NCBI RefSeq assembly: GCF_012641265.1
Contig: NZ_JABAHZ010000011.1
Coordinates: 62,001-126,000 of the forward strand
Length of the DNA: 64,000 nucleotides
Reading direction: 5' to 3'
Source: Chitinophaga eiseniae
Lineage (GTDB): Bacteria; Bacteroidota; Bacteroidia; Chitinophagales; Chitinophagaceae
Part shown: piece by piece, positions 18,040 to 26,415 of the stretch
Layout of the letters: every line of letters begins with the position of its first letter
How positions within the stretch are numbered: position 1 is the first letter of the stretch
Position numbers and translations under genes: made by a program
The notes under the pieces: model-generated
Database searches by the model: none
What the model was told of the DNA's origin: nothing
The model's input: only the letters and a program-made list of their open reading frames with translations

Positions 18040-18143
18040 GCATAAAGCTATTGTAGCGAAAAAGGATAGCGAAGATGATAGCGATTTTTTGATATATTTC
18101 GCTACCGTTTTCGCTATCCTTTTTCGCTACAATAGCTTTATGC
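18040..18143. repeat. Heptad palindrome A, between clpP and clpX
   Basis: Arms 18040-18072 and 18111-18143 are a perfect 33-bp inverted repeat with a 38-base loop. Outside the perfect part both flanks carry further 7-base GC-N2-AAA units in the same register (left GCATAAA, GCGCAAA; right, read on the minus strand, GCGGAAA, GCCGAAA). It shares the GCTATTG unit and the heptad vocabulary with the copies at 39943 and 59566. It could end or attenuate tig-clpP transcription. Confidence 0.9.
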
Positions 18144-18150
18144 ACGATAC

Positions 18151-18181
18151 TTTCCGCTTTCGGCTATTTAGTGTAAATTTG
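18151..18181 (+). promoter_or_regulatory. clpX promoter
   Basis: TAAATTTG at 18174-18181 fits the TAnnTTTG box, and TTTC at 18151-18154 lies 19 bases upstream in the -33 place. This starts just right of the palindrome and predicts a start near 18187, giving clpX its own transcript apart from tig-clpP. Confidence 0.6.
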
Positions 18182-18240
18182 TAACCCTGCAATGCCAATG
18201 CAGACAATGATAGTTTCGTAGAAAAATAATCTATTCCGAA

Positions 18241-19488
18241 ATGAAAGAATCAAAAATTCGTTGCTCCTTTTGCAGCCGTCCCAAGGAAGAAGTGCAGATA
18301 CTGATCGCCGGCGCAGAAGGTCATATCTGCGAAAATTGTGTAGCCAACGCACAGGAAATAATTGACCAGGAATTATTCACTCCGGGCAAAAAGACTGCTG
18401 CGGCAAGCGTAGCGCCCCATTTTACCCCAAAAGTGTCTAAACCAATAGACATGAAAAGATTCCTGGACGAATATGTAATCGGACAGGACGACGCCAAGAA
18501 AATACTGGCAGTAGCTGTATACAACCACTATAAAAGACTCAATCAGCAGATAGGTGACGATGAAGTGGAAATTGAAAAATCCAATATCATCATGGTGGGT
18601 GAAACCGGTACCGGTAAAACATTACTGGCCAAATCCATCGCCAAACAACTGAACGTTCCTTTTGCCATCGTGGATGCTACCGTATTCACCGAAGCAGGTT
18701 ATGTAGGCGAAGACGTGGAAAGTATCCTCAGCCGCCTCCTACAGGTATGTAACTACGACGTGGAAGCAGCTGAACGCGGTATCGTATACATCGACGAAAT
18801 CGATAAGATTGCCCGTAAAAGCGATAACCCGTCCATCACCCGCGACGTGAGCGGAGAAGGCGTACAACAGGGCCTCCTCAAACTGCTGGAAGGCACCGAA
18901 GTACTGGTACCTCCACAGGGCGGTCGTAAACACCCGGAACAAAAGCTGATAAAATTAAATACGCAAAACATTCTCTTCATCTGCGGCGGCGCATTTGATG
19001 GAATCGAAAAAATTATCAGCAGAAGAATACAAACACATTCTATCGGCTTCACCGTTAACAAGGAAAGGGAAGAAGAAAACAGGAAACAAATCCTGCGCTA
19101 CATCAATTCGCAAGACCTGAAATCCTTTGGACTGATCCCTGAGTTATTGGGACGTTTGCCGGTAGTAACCTACCTCAATTCTCTCGACAGGGACACGTTG
19201 AAAGCGATCTTAACAGAGCCTAAAAACGCGCTGGTAAAACAATACAAGAAGCTTTTCAAAGTGGAAAACATCGATTTACAGGTAGAAGACGAAGCGGTAG
19301 AGTATATCGTAGACAAAGCCATGGAGTACAAACTCGGCGCACGTGGATTACGCTCCATCTGCGAAGTAGTATTGAGCGATGCCATGTACGAACTGCCTTC
19401 CGCTAATGAAACTACTTTCCACCTTACCCGGGAATATGCACAGTCTAAACTGGAGCAGTCTACCCTCGTAAAACTGAAAGTAGCCTAG
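18241..19488 (+). CDS. clpX: ClpX, ATPase subunit of ClpXP (415 aa)
   Basis: The N-terminal zinc-binding domain has C8, C11, C30 and C33 (CSFC...CENC). The AAA+ domain holds Walker A GETGTGKTLLAK, Walker B GIVYIDEIDKI, the pore loop GYVGEDVES, arginine sensor SRRI and the C-terminal ClpX segment LLGRLPVVTYLNSLD...GARGLRSICE. ClpX unfolds tagged substrates and threads them into ClpP. It follows clpP but is set apart by a palindrome and a separate promoter candidate. Full length for the family. Confidence 0.98.
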   Translation: MKESKIRCSFCSRPKEEVQILIAGAEGHICENCVANAQEIIDQELFTPGKKTAAASVAPHFTPKVSKPIDMKRFLDEYVIGQDDAKKILAVAVYNHYKRLNQQIGDDEVEIEKSNIIMVGETGTGKTLLAKSIAKQLNVPFAIVDATVFTEAGYVGEDVESILSRLLQVCNYDVEAAERGIVYIDEIDKIARKSDNPSITRDVSGEGVQQGLLKLLEGTEVLVPPQGGRKHPEQKLIKLNTQNILFICGGAFDGIEKIISRRIQTHSIGFTVNKEREEENRKQILRYINSQDLKSFGLIPELLGRLPVVTYLNSLDRDTLKAILTEPKNALVKQYKKLFKVENIDLQVEDEAVEYIVDKAMEYKLGARGLRSICEVVLSDAMYELPSANETTFHLTREYAQSKLEQSTLVKLKVA

Positions 19489-19546
19489 TCCCCTTTCGGA
19501 CACCCGGAATTGCCAAACTATTGCTAACCATAAAACACGCTATTTT

Positions 19547-19831
19547 ATGCAGGAACTCATTCAGCAATTGCAGGAAAAAGCCGGACTTACGCCCGAACAG
19601 GCGGTACAGTCCATAGACGTGATCAAAGAATATGTGAAGGGAAAATTACCGCCATTTATCGCAGGCACTGTTGATAACTGGTTTGCAGGCATGTCAGGAA
19701 AAGCAGAAGACAAGAAGCCCGGCCTGATGGACCAGGCGGGCGATTTTCTGGAAGATGTGAAAGACAAGGCAGAGGATTGGGCAGAAGAGGCAAAAGAAAA
19801 AGTGTCTGACTTCTTCAAAGATAAAAAGTAG
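19547..19831 (+). CDS. Small charged helical protein, function unknown (94 aa)
   Basis: Not recognised beyond small helical proteins found in Bacteroidota. The first half (MQELIQQLQEKAGLTPEQAVQSIDVIKEYV) looks like a compact helical domain; a short linker with W and FAGMSG follows; the C-terminal half (about 58-94) is a strongly charged amphipathic helix rich in K, E and D ending FFKDKK. No signal peptide. It is 58 bases after clpX and is closed by its own terminator. The C-terminal pattern resembles stress-type amphipathic repeats (YtxH/LEA-like), which is only a resemblance. Confidence 0.75.
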   Translation: MQELIQQLQEKAGLTPEQAVQSIDVIKEYVKGKLPPFIAGTVDNWFAGMSGKAEDKKPGLMDQAGDFLEDVKDKAEDWAEEAKEKVSDFFKDKK

Positions 19832-19848
19832 GTTCCTCCCGCTTATAA

Positions 19849-19895
19849 AAAGGGATTTTCGGGTAGTGACCTACCGGAAAATCCCTTTCCTTTTT
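19849..19895. terminator. Bidirectional hairpin terminator
   Basis: Stem 19849-19866 with 19871-19888 pairs at 17 of 18 positions (AAAGGGATTTTC...GAAAATCCCTTT) and is followed by CCTTTTT on the plus strand. On the minus strand it is followed by TATAAGCGGG after an A/T stretch. It sits between convergent genes. Confidence 0.8.
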
Positions 19896-20769
19896 AGATA
19901 CTTCTCAGGTAAAGATAAAGCGCTGTCAGCTCATCATCGGTGTATTGCGCCGTCATATTCCAGGGCATATCACTCACCAGCAACTGTTTCCCTTCCGGCG
20001 TTTTTCCTGTACGCAATGCGGTGATAAAATCTTCTTTAGACCATTTTCCCACATTACCTGTAGCGGTAATATTGGCCACGTGAACCCCACCGGGTACAGG
20101 ATTATCCCCTCCTGTTAGCGTAGGGCGGTGACAGCCCTGACAAGAGGCCGATAAATACCTCCCATAATCCACTGTAGCAGCTTTGGCTACCTGCTGCGGC
20201 TGCTGACGGGAATGATCTATCAATTCCGCCGGGAACATCGGGATTTTCCCGGCCACAGATAAAATCTTACCTAAAGCACCTACCTGCATGGGTTGTGTAG
20301 GAACATCCACCGGAGGTTGTGCCTTGCAAAACGCAATTATAGCCGCCATATCGCGATCATCCATCAACGTGAACTCCTGGGAAGGCATCAATAATAACGG
20401 CTTATTTTCGGCATTTAAACCGTGCCGCATGGCCTTTAACCAGGCCCTGTTATCAAAGCTGGCCGGCAGGCCACCTTTCCCACTGGTGAGGTTAGGCCCC
20501 GAGAAACGCCCGATAGGTGGATCGTTTACAAACATTTTTCCACCCAGGTTGGTCCCATGACATTCGCCACAGCCCTTGATTTCATACAAGTGCCGCCCCG
20601 CAGCAATAGTGGCCGAATCATCGGGAACCGGGATATCCCTTACCTGCACCACATATTGCCGGTTCGTGTGCTGATGAAAAAGAAAAGAAAAAATGCCGAA
20701 TGATAGCAATAATAGCAGCAATAGCGCCAGCCCGGCAATGGCGGCCCATTTCAAGATTTTGGAGAACAT
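19894..20769 (-). CDS. Membrane-anchored dihaem cytochrome c (291 aa)
   Basis: An N-terminal membrane anchor (MFSKILKWAAIAGLALLLLLLL) is followed by two c-type haem sites, CGECHG and CQGCHR, each with downstream methionines as possible axial ligands (for example LLMPSQEF and VSDMPWNMT). The two halves look like tandem class I cytochrome domains, as in electron carriers on alcohol dehydrogenase or similar periplasmic oxidases, but no such oxidase is adjacent. I take ATG 20769; the upstream frame to a TTG at 20787 would add six hydrophobic residues, and the promoter candidate leaves room only for the ATG. Confidence 0.88.
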   Translation of the reverse strand: MFSKILKWAAIAGLALLLLLLLSFGIFSFLFHQHTNRQYVVQVRDIPVPDDSATIAAGRHLYEIKGCGECHGTNLGGKMFVNDPPIGRFSGPNLTSGKGGLPASFDNRAWLKAMRHGLNAENKPLLLMPSQEFTLMDDRDMAAIIAFCKAQPPVDVPTQPMQVGALGKILSVAGKIPMFPAELIDHSRQQPQQVAKAATVDYGRYLSASCQGCHRPTLTGGDNPVPGGVHVANITATGNVGKWSKEDFITALRTGKTPEGKQLLVSDMPWNMTAQYTDDELTALYLYLRSI

Positions 20770-20798
20770 AACAATAAGAATTAACAATAAGTGAGGGG

Positions 20799-20806
20799 CA
20801 AAAGTA
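20799..20806 (-). promoter_or_regulatory. Candidate -7 box for cytochrome c gene
   Basis: Read on the minus strand this is TACTTTTG, fitting TAnnTTTG, about 30 bases before the ATG at 20769. No -33 TTTG is found at the right spacing. Confidence 0.35.
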
Positions 20807-21194
20807 ATAGGGATAAATATGATGAGGCTCAGTAGTAGTACTGAATTATGGACAAAATCATAACGTGGATTACAGGTCTACATCTTTTACTAAGCATCTT
20901 TTATACGGGATAAACCGGCCAGACCCGGTATAGAAAAGCACCCGTATTACAGGGTGCTTCTCATTGCGTAAAAGTGTTTCAAATCTTTCTTGATTTTGTG
21001 TGTTAAGGTTGATAAACGGTAAAGAGTGATGAATTAACCCAAATTTAACGTTCCTTTTGCAATATTCAATAACACTAAAGGGTTAATATTAAATTATTTT
21101 GAAAAAATGATGAACGGCTTATAAATGGCCTTTCTTTAAATTAAAAAAATTATATCTCTTCAAGCTTATCAAAATCAATAGCAAAATCGTTATT
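20807..21194. other. AT-rich intergenic region, 388 bases
   Basis: No ORF with coding character and no known RNA is recognised. It holds one hairpin at 20937-20958 and then AT-rich sequence up to the acyl-CoA dehydrogenase stop. GGCTTATAAATGGCC near 21116 is a weak imperfect palindrome. Confidence 0.5.
20933..20960 (-). terminator. Hairpin terminator (minus strand)
   Basis: On the minus strand AGCACCC, an 8-base loop and GGGTGCT are followed by TTTTCTAT, a good intrinsic terminator. It would stop transcripts coming from the acyl-CoA dehydrogenase operon about 235 bases after its stop codon. Confidence 0.6.
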
Positions 21195-22334
21195 CTATCT
21201 CAGTGCTTCCCGGGCAATTACGATCTTTTGGATCTCTGAAGTCCCCTCTCCGATGGTGCATAATTTTGCATCACGATAAAATTTTTCCACCGGAAAATCC
21301 TTCGTATAGCCATATCCTCCAAAGATTTGTACGGCATCATTCGCTACTTTTACCGCTACCTCTGAAGCGTAATACTTGGCCATGGCGGCTTGCTGGGTCA
21401 TTTTTACCTTCCGGTTTTTCATATCGGCGGCCTGCATAGTGAGTAATTCCGCAGCGGCAACCTCTGTGGCCATATCTGCCAGTTTAAAGGAAACGCCCTG
21501 GAAATTGGCAATAGGCTGGTCAAACTGGTGTCTTTCCTTGGAATACTTGATGGCAGCATCCATAGCGCCTTTGGCAATCCCAAGTGACAGCGCCGCGATA
21601 GAAATACGGCCACCATCCAGCACCTTCATAGACTGGATAAAGCCATCGCCCTCCTTGCCCAGCATATTTTCGGCGGGAATGCGGCAATTGTCAAATATCA
21701 TTTCTGCGGTTTCGGAGGCCCGCATGCCTAATTTATTTTCTTTCTTTCCCCCGCTGAAACCGGGAGTCCCTTTTTCTACTACAAACGCACTCATACCATG
21801 ACTATCGCGTATATCGCCGGTACGGGCTATCACTACAGCCATATCACAGCTTTTACCATGGGTAATCCAGCATTTGGTACCGTTGATCACCCATTCATTC
21901 CCTTCTTTCTTAGCTACACATTTCATGTTCATGGCGTCGGAGCCTGTATTGGGCTCTGTTAATCCCCAGGCGCCGATCCATTCGCCGCTGGCCAGCTTAG
22001 GCAGATACCGCTGTTTCTGGGCTTCATTGCCAAATTGCAGGGTATGACCGGTACACAAAGAATTATGCGCTGCCACGCTTAAGCCAATAGCACCGCAAAT
22101 ACGGGATATCTCACTGATAACCGTTACATATTCCAGGTATCCCAGGCCGCTACCACCATATTCCTGTGGTACCAAAACGCCCATCAGGCCCAGCTCTCCC
22201 AGCTGCTTCAATACCTTTACCGGGAATTCCTGCCGCTCATCCCATTCCATCACGTATGGTTGAATATTTGTCTTTCCGAAATCCCGGATCATTTGTGCAA
22301 TCTGTTGTTGCATTTCCGTAGGCTCAAAGTTCAT
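21195..22334 (-). CDS. Acyl-CoA dehydrogenase (379 aa)
   Basis: Typical ACAD length and order: N-terminal helices, ICGAIGLSVAAHNSLCTGHT, the FAD-contact segment WGLTEPNTGSDA, WVINGTKCWITHG, and the C-terminal GGYGYTKDFPVEKFYRDAK...GEGTSEIQKIVIAR. The glutamate of EGTSEI lies near the usual base position of short/branched-chain members. It oxidises acyl-CoA to enoyl-CoA, passing electrons to ETF. It is 12 bases after the HhH gene on the same strand and probably ends the porX-led run of genes. Chain-length preference cannot be read. Confidence 0.95.
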   Translation of the reverse strand: MNFEPTEMQQQIAQMIRDFGKTNIQPYVMEWDERQEFPVKVLKQLGELGLMGVLVPQEYGGSGLGYLEYVTVISEISRICGAIGLSVAAHNSLCTGHTLQFGNEAQKQRYLPKLASGEWIGAWGLTEPNTGSDAMNMKCVAKKEGNEWVINGTKCWITHGKSCDMAVVIARTGDIRDSHGMSAFVVEKGTPGFSGGKKENKLGMRASETAEMIFDNCRIPAENMLGKEGDGFIQSMKVLDGGRISIAALSLGIAKGAMDAAIKYSKERHQFDQPIANFQGVSFKLADMATEVAAAELLTMQAADMKNRKVKMTQQAAMAKYYASEVAVKVANDAVQIFGGYGYTKDFPVEKFYRDAKLCTIGEGTSEIQKIVIAREALR

Positions 22335-22346
22335 AAACGCGTGGAT

Positions 22347-23309
22347 TTAATGTTTGATGTCTATGTAATGCTCAATTTTACGATAAATAACGTCATCCAC
22401 CAACGGCAGGTTGCGAAGCTCCGATACCTCCCTGAAACCCGCATGGGTACTGCGGTACTGCACAATTAAATGGGCCAGTTTATAGCGTATATATGGGTGA
22501 GCTGCCAAAGATTTTTCATCTGTGAGGTTGAGGTCTAGTTTTTTTAGAGAACTGCTACCGATCTTTAAGAAAGGTTGAATTTTTTGAAATGTGGAGTCAG
22601 GTAATCCATAACATTCAGCTACCTGCTCTACCGCATAAAAACCTCCCAACCTCTCCCGGAAGGCAATAATCCGGCGGGAAAACCCCGGCCCTATCCCCGG
22701 TAAAGTTTGCCAGACTAACGAATCTGCGGTATTAATGTCAATTATCTCCGGCGGGGCTTTCTTACTATAACGCCTAAACGTTGTATCTTTTTGCCAGCCA
22801 CGATACCCTGATTGCTCCCTCTTATACCCTGCTGTAGTATCCTTCTCCCACTGTATTTTCTTCGGGCTGTTATCTCTTACAATACGTACCCATGGCTGCA
22901 GGCGGGCACATAGTACTGGTGGCAGGCCATAGATTTTCTGCAGATCGGCCGGCTCCCGGAAATGACCTCCATGCGCCACATATTTTGTAATAGTAAGGGC
23001 GGTGCGCTCACTGAGTCCCAACTGCTGCCAGCCAGCCACCGACAGGGTATTGGGATCGAAATAAAATAAAGGCTTCCCGGGTAAAACCGCTTCCGCTGCA
23101 GGTTCGGCAGACACCGAATCAACCTCCAACGCCTCAAAATATTGGATAGCTGCTTTCAGATCGGTACTATCGGTAACGGGCACACGCCGGAAATAAAACA
23201 GCAGGTCGGGGGTATAACAGGTCAGCAGCATAACTGCCACCAGCAGGGTTATACCGGCGCGCTCCTTCCTGGAAAAGCGCAGGTATTCACGTACAACCGT
23301 TTTCCACAT
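22347..23309 (-). CDS. Membrane-anchored helix-hairpin-helix protein, ComEA-like (320 aa)
   Basis: After a basic start (MWKTVVREYLRFSRKERAG) comes one membrane segment (about 21-37), followed by three HhH-like units: FDPNTLSVAGWQQLGLSERTALTITKYV, INTADSLVWQTLPGIGPGFSRRIIAFRE and LNLTDEKSLAAHPYIRYKLAHLIVQYR. The middle one carries the LPGIGPxxA-type DNA-binding hairpin of ComEA. This domain set is common in Bacteroidota. A role in surface DNA binding or uptake is possible but not shown; no other competence gene is nearby. Confidence 0.85.
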   Translation of the reverse strand: MWKTVVREYLRFSRKERAGITLLVAVMLLTCYTPDLLFYFRRVPVTDSTDLKAAIQYFEALEVDSVSAEPAAEAVLPGKPLFYFDPNTLSVAGWQQLGLSERTALTITKYVAHGGHFREPADLQKIYGLPPVLCARLQPWVRIVRDNSPKKIQWEKDTTAGYKREQSGYRGWQKDTTFRRYSKKAPPEIIDINTADSLVWQTLPGIGPGFSRRIIAFRERLGGFYAVEQVAECYGLPDSTFQKIQPFLKIGSSSLKKLDLNLTDEKSLAAHPYIRYKLAHLIVQYRSTHAGFREVSELRNLPLVDDVIYRKIEHYIDIKH

Positions 23310-23379
23310 GGGTCAACAACAATTTGCCCCAAAGCTACACCATCGCGGTACGTGGTATGTTAACAGAAATAAAACGGCA

Positions 23380-24141
23380 CTAAATTTCCAGGCTTAATCC
23401 GTCATAAGCCAGGGCCATACCGGCAGGCAGCTCTTTAGACACTTCCTCGTGCAAGCCCAGCTGGTGGCTGATATGGGTAAAGTATACCTGTGGAATTTCC
23501 AGTTCCCGTCCTAACTCAATGGCTTCCTCCAGGGTAAAATGGGAGATATGTTTTTCCTTGCGAAGCGCGTTCAGCACCAGTATTTTCGAGCCTCTTATCT
23601 TGTCCTTTTCCTCCGGCGCAATATAGTTGGCATCGGTAATATAGGTGAAATCATGTACGCGGAAGCCCATCACCGGCATCTTGTGGTGCATCACCTGTAT
23701 AGGCGTTACGGGCAATCCGTTGATATCAAAGGGCTCACCGGGAATGTTCCGTAGATTGATTTCGGGAATTCCGGGGTATTTAAAATCGGAAAATGCATAG
23801 GCAAACTCGCGCTTGATCACGGTTTGGCTAAATTCTGTAGCGTATATGTTGATCGCGCTTTTCTGAAAATAATTAAAGGCACGGATATCATCCATGCCTG
23901 CAATATGATCTTTATGCGAGTGGGTGATCAGCACCGCTTCCAGGTGGCCTACCTTTTCCCGCAGCATCTGGTAGCGGAAATCAGGCGTAGTATCCACTAC
24001 AATATTTCCAGCCGGAGCGGTAATCAGTATACTGCTCCGTAAACGTTTGTCTTTTTTATCAATAGAAGCACACACTTCGCAACCACAAGCTATTACGGGA
24101 ACTCCCTGCGATGTACCGGTACCTAAAAATGTGACTTTCAT
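23380..24141 (-). CDS. MBL-fold metallo-hydrolase, PhnP-like (253 aa)
   Basis: The start MKVTFLGTGTSQGVPVIACGC is typical of the PhnP/RNase Z-like branch of metallo-beta-lactamase proteins. The metal motif THSHKDHIAGMDDIRAF (HxHxDH type), later D in TDANYI and H in THISHQLGLH complete the site. C19, C21 and C24 (CGCEVC) match an extra metal site seen in PhnP-like enzymes. Probably a phosphodiesterase acting on a cyclic or nucleotide phosphodiester; the substrate is unknown and no phosphonate genes are nearby. It is 23 bases after the small unknown gene. Confidence 0.88.
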   Translation of the reverse strand: MKVTFLGTGTSQGVPVIACGCEVCASIDKKDKRLRSSILITAPAGNIVVDTTPDFRYQMLREKVGHLEAVLITHSHKDHIAGMDDIRAFNYFQKSAINIYATEFSQTVIKREFAYAFSDFKYPGIPEINLRNIPGEPFDINGLPVTPIQVMHHKMPVMGFRVHDFTYITDANYIAPEEKDKIRGSKILVLNALRKEKHISHFTLEEAIELGRELEIPQVYFTHISHQLGLHEEVSKELPAGMALAYDGLSLEI

Positions 24142-24164
24142 CCCAATGCATTTGTCTGTTTAAC

Positions 24165-24491
24165 TTATTCCGCTGATGGTGTTGTCTGTTCGTCCTCCGC
24201 AGCTGCTTCATCTGCGTTGGGAACAAGTTTGCTGGACTGTATCTGTTTGTACAGCTTGTGAGATTCGGCGGTGAGGGCTTCTTCATCCAGCGGCAGCGTG
24301 GTTAAGATATCAATGAGGGTATTAATACGCCCTTCCAGGTTCAGAAATTTGTTGATCACTACCACTTTCTTGTGTTCCAGAATGCAGTACCCGGAAAGGA
24401 AACTACCTTTTTCGAAGCGCAGTACATATTTAGCCTCCTCAAAGATCTTTTCCAGTTTAGACAGGTTGTTAGGTGTGATTTTGATATTCAT
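24165..24491 (-). CDS. Conserved small protein downstream of porX, unknown function (108 aa)
   Basis: Soluble protein with helix-strand pattern (KLEKIFEEAKYVLRFEKGSFLSGYCIL, then EHKKVVVINKFLNLEGRINTLIDIL) and a disordered acidic tail (about 90-108) rich in E, A and T. I do not recognise a named domain. It lies 23 bases after porX and 23 bases before the MBL gene, so it is probably cotranscribed with porX. Composition and spacing support a real gene. Confidence 0.78.
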   Translation of the reverse strand: MNIKITPNNLSKLEKIFEEAKYVLRFEKGSFLSGYCILEHKKVVVINKFLNLEGRINTLIDILTTLPLDEEALTAESHKLYKQIQSSKLVPNADEAAAEDEQTTPSAE

Positions 24492-24514
24492 GATGCGAAA
24501 ATAGCAAAAAGCGC

Positions 24515-26068
24515 CTATTTGGTGGTCATTCTTGCAAAGGGCACGATCATTTCCTCCAGGGAAATTCCGCCGTGCTGAAAGGTATTACGATAGTAGTTGA
24601 CGAAATAATTATAGTTATTGGGATAGCAGAGATAGCCATCGCCTTTGGCAAAGATATAAGACGAATTCACGTTGGGCTTTGGTAAGCCGGCATCACGTGG
24701 ATCCCTGAAGGCCAGCACTTCCTTGGGATCGTAATTCAGGTTACGACCGTGCTTATAGCGCAGGTTGGTGGTGGTTTGCTTATCACCGATCACCTTTACC
24801 GGCGTTTTCACCCTTACGCTACCATGATCCGTTGCGATCAGCAGGTTGAACTTTTTATCGCTGATGCGCTTCAGCGCCTGGTGCAACGGGCTGTGTTCAA
24901 ACCAGCTGGCAGTAATAGAGCGGTAAGAAGCTTCATCGCCGGCCAGTTCTTTCAGTACCTCCATTTCTGTGCGGGCATGGCTGAGCATATCCACAAAATT
25001 GTATACGATAACGCTCAGCGGGTAGTCGAGCATATTATGGATGTTATTGAGCATAGACTGGGCATCCGCATGATTGGTCACCTTGGTATAGGAAAACCGC
25101 GGATCCATTTTCAGCTGTTTTAGCTGGGCAGCGAAGAAATGCTCTTCAAACATATTTTTTCCCCCTTCTTCATCGTCATTCTTCCATTCCTGCGGGAATC
25201 GGTGTTCTATATCCACGGGGAGCATACCAGCAAATATGGCATTACGGCTGTATTGGGTACTGGTAGGCAAAATACTGAAGAAAGATTCTTCCTCCATGAG
25301 CCGGAAAGATTCCTGGAAAATGGGCAGAATGGCTTTCCACTGGTCATAGCGGAGATTATCTATCAGCAGGAATACATTGGGCACATTGGGATCCAGGTTG
25401 GGCACCACTCTATCGCGGAACAGGGTGTGCGACATCACCGGGGCATCCTTGGTCTTTGGATGGAGCCAGTCGCTGTAGTTCCGGGAAATGAACTTGGAAA
25501 ATTCGCTATTGGCTTCCGTTTTCTGCGCATTGAATACCTCCAGCATCTCCGGACTATTGGTTTTGGCCATTTCCATTTCCCAATACACCAGTTTTTTATA
25601 GATATCCATCCACTCGTTGTAATCAGGATTGGAGCTGAGTGCCATGAACAAGCTGCGGAACTCCTGCTGGTAGGCAGTGGTGGTTTTTTCGGCCACCAAC
25701 CTTTTGTTGTCAATTATTTTTTTGAGGGATAGTAATACCTGGTTGGGATTGACTGGTTTAATGAGATAGTCGGTAATCTGGGAGCCGATGGCGTCGTCCA
25801 TTACATTTTCCGCCTCATTTTTAGTGATCATCACGATAGGAATCTGCTGATCGATCTCCTTGATTTTGCTCAGGGTTTCGAGCCCTGTGATACCGGGCAT
25901 GGATTCATCGAGTAATACCACGTCGACTACCTGGTCTTTCAGGAATTCGAGGGCGTCATAGCCATTGGTGAGGGCGGAAACTTTATACCCTTTGTTTTCC
26001 AGGAAGATAATTTGCGATTTGAGGGATTCTATCTCATCGTCTACCCATAGTATATTTATCTGACTCAT
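24515..26068 (-). CDS. porX: PorX-like response regulator with PglZ domain (517 aa)
   Basis: An N-terminal receiver (residues 1-120; D10/D11, phospho-acceptor D54 in LLDESMPGITG, K103 in YLIKPVNP) is joined to a PglZ/alkaline-phosphatase-like domain (about 205-515) with FLLIDNLRYDQWKAI, the metal motif ATDHGSVRV and TNLRYKHGRNL. This architecture is PorX, which in Porphyromonas and Flavobacterium works with the kinase PorY and sigma factor SigP to control type IX secretion genes and has phosphodiesterase activity on oligonucleotides. No PorY or T9SS gene is in the window. It heads a minus-strand gene run. Confidence 0.92.
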   Translation of the reverse strand: MSQINILWVDDEIESLKSQIIFLENKGYKVSALTNGYDALEFLKDQVVDVVLLDESMPGITGLETLSKIKEIDQQIPIVMITKNEAENVMDDAIGSQITDYLIKPVNPNQVLLSLKKIIDNKRLVAEKTTTAYQQEFRSLFMALSSNPDYNEWMDIYKKLVYWEMEMAKTNSPEMLEVFNAQKTEANSEFSKFISRNYSDWLHPKTKDAPVMSHTLFRDRVVPNLDPNVPNVFLLIDNLRYDQWKAILPIFQESFRLMEEESFFSILPTSTQYSRNAIFAGMLPVDIEHRFPQEWKNDDEEGGKNMFEEHFFAAQLKQLKMDPRFSYTKVTNHADAQSMLNNIHNMLDYPLSVIVYNFVDMLSHARTEMEVLKELAGDEASYRSITASWFEHSPLHQALKRISDKKFNLLIATDHGSVRVKTPVKVIGDKQTTTNLRYKHGRNLNYDPKEVLAFRDPRDAGLPKPNVNSSYIFAKGDGYLCYPNNYNYFVNYYRNTFQHGGISLEEMIVPFARMTTK

Positions 26069-26415
26069 AATAAGATTTAAGGTGCCGAAAAAAAAGAAAT
26101 TTACCCCTATTTTTCGGCAAATATCATTCCCTGCCAGTCAATTGGCCGTAATTATATGTTAAAAACGGAAATACCTGGTAAAATGATCGCAGTAAAAAGT
26201 GTGAGGGCTGATAAAGTTATTTACCTTCGCATCCATAACATTTAATTACCTGTAACCTACCAATTGTTTTTTACTGTCTGTCATAGGGGTTTCGTGGACG
26301 GAGAGCGTCATTATAAGTAAAAAAATTACATATAATTAATTCATGGTGTAGCTTTGCAACAGGCACCAGGGATTTCAGACGCGGACGCCCTGTCTGGAAT
26401 GTATAATTAAATGCA
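26069..26415. other. Divergent intergenic region, 347 bases, porX / HD hydrolase
   Basis: The porX side carries a hairpin TGCCGAAAAA/TTTTTCGGCA (26083-26092 with 26110-26119) that would sit in the porX leader. The other side holds TAGCTTTG at 26349-26356, a good -7 box for the plus-strand HD gene, though without a clear TTTG upstream, and a weak palindrome around CAGAC...GTCTG at 26368-26394. No ORF is convincing. Confidence 0.5.

Noticed and set aside
20807..21194. Possible small RNA gene in the AT-rich gap
   Set aside because: Only one hairpin and no promoter plus terminator pair could be matched to each other.
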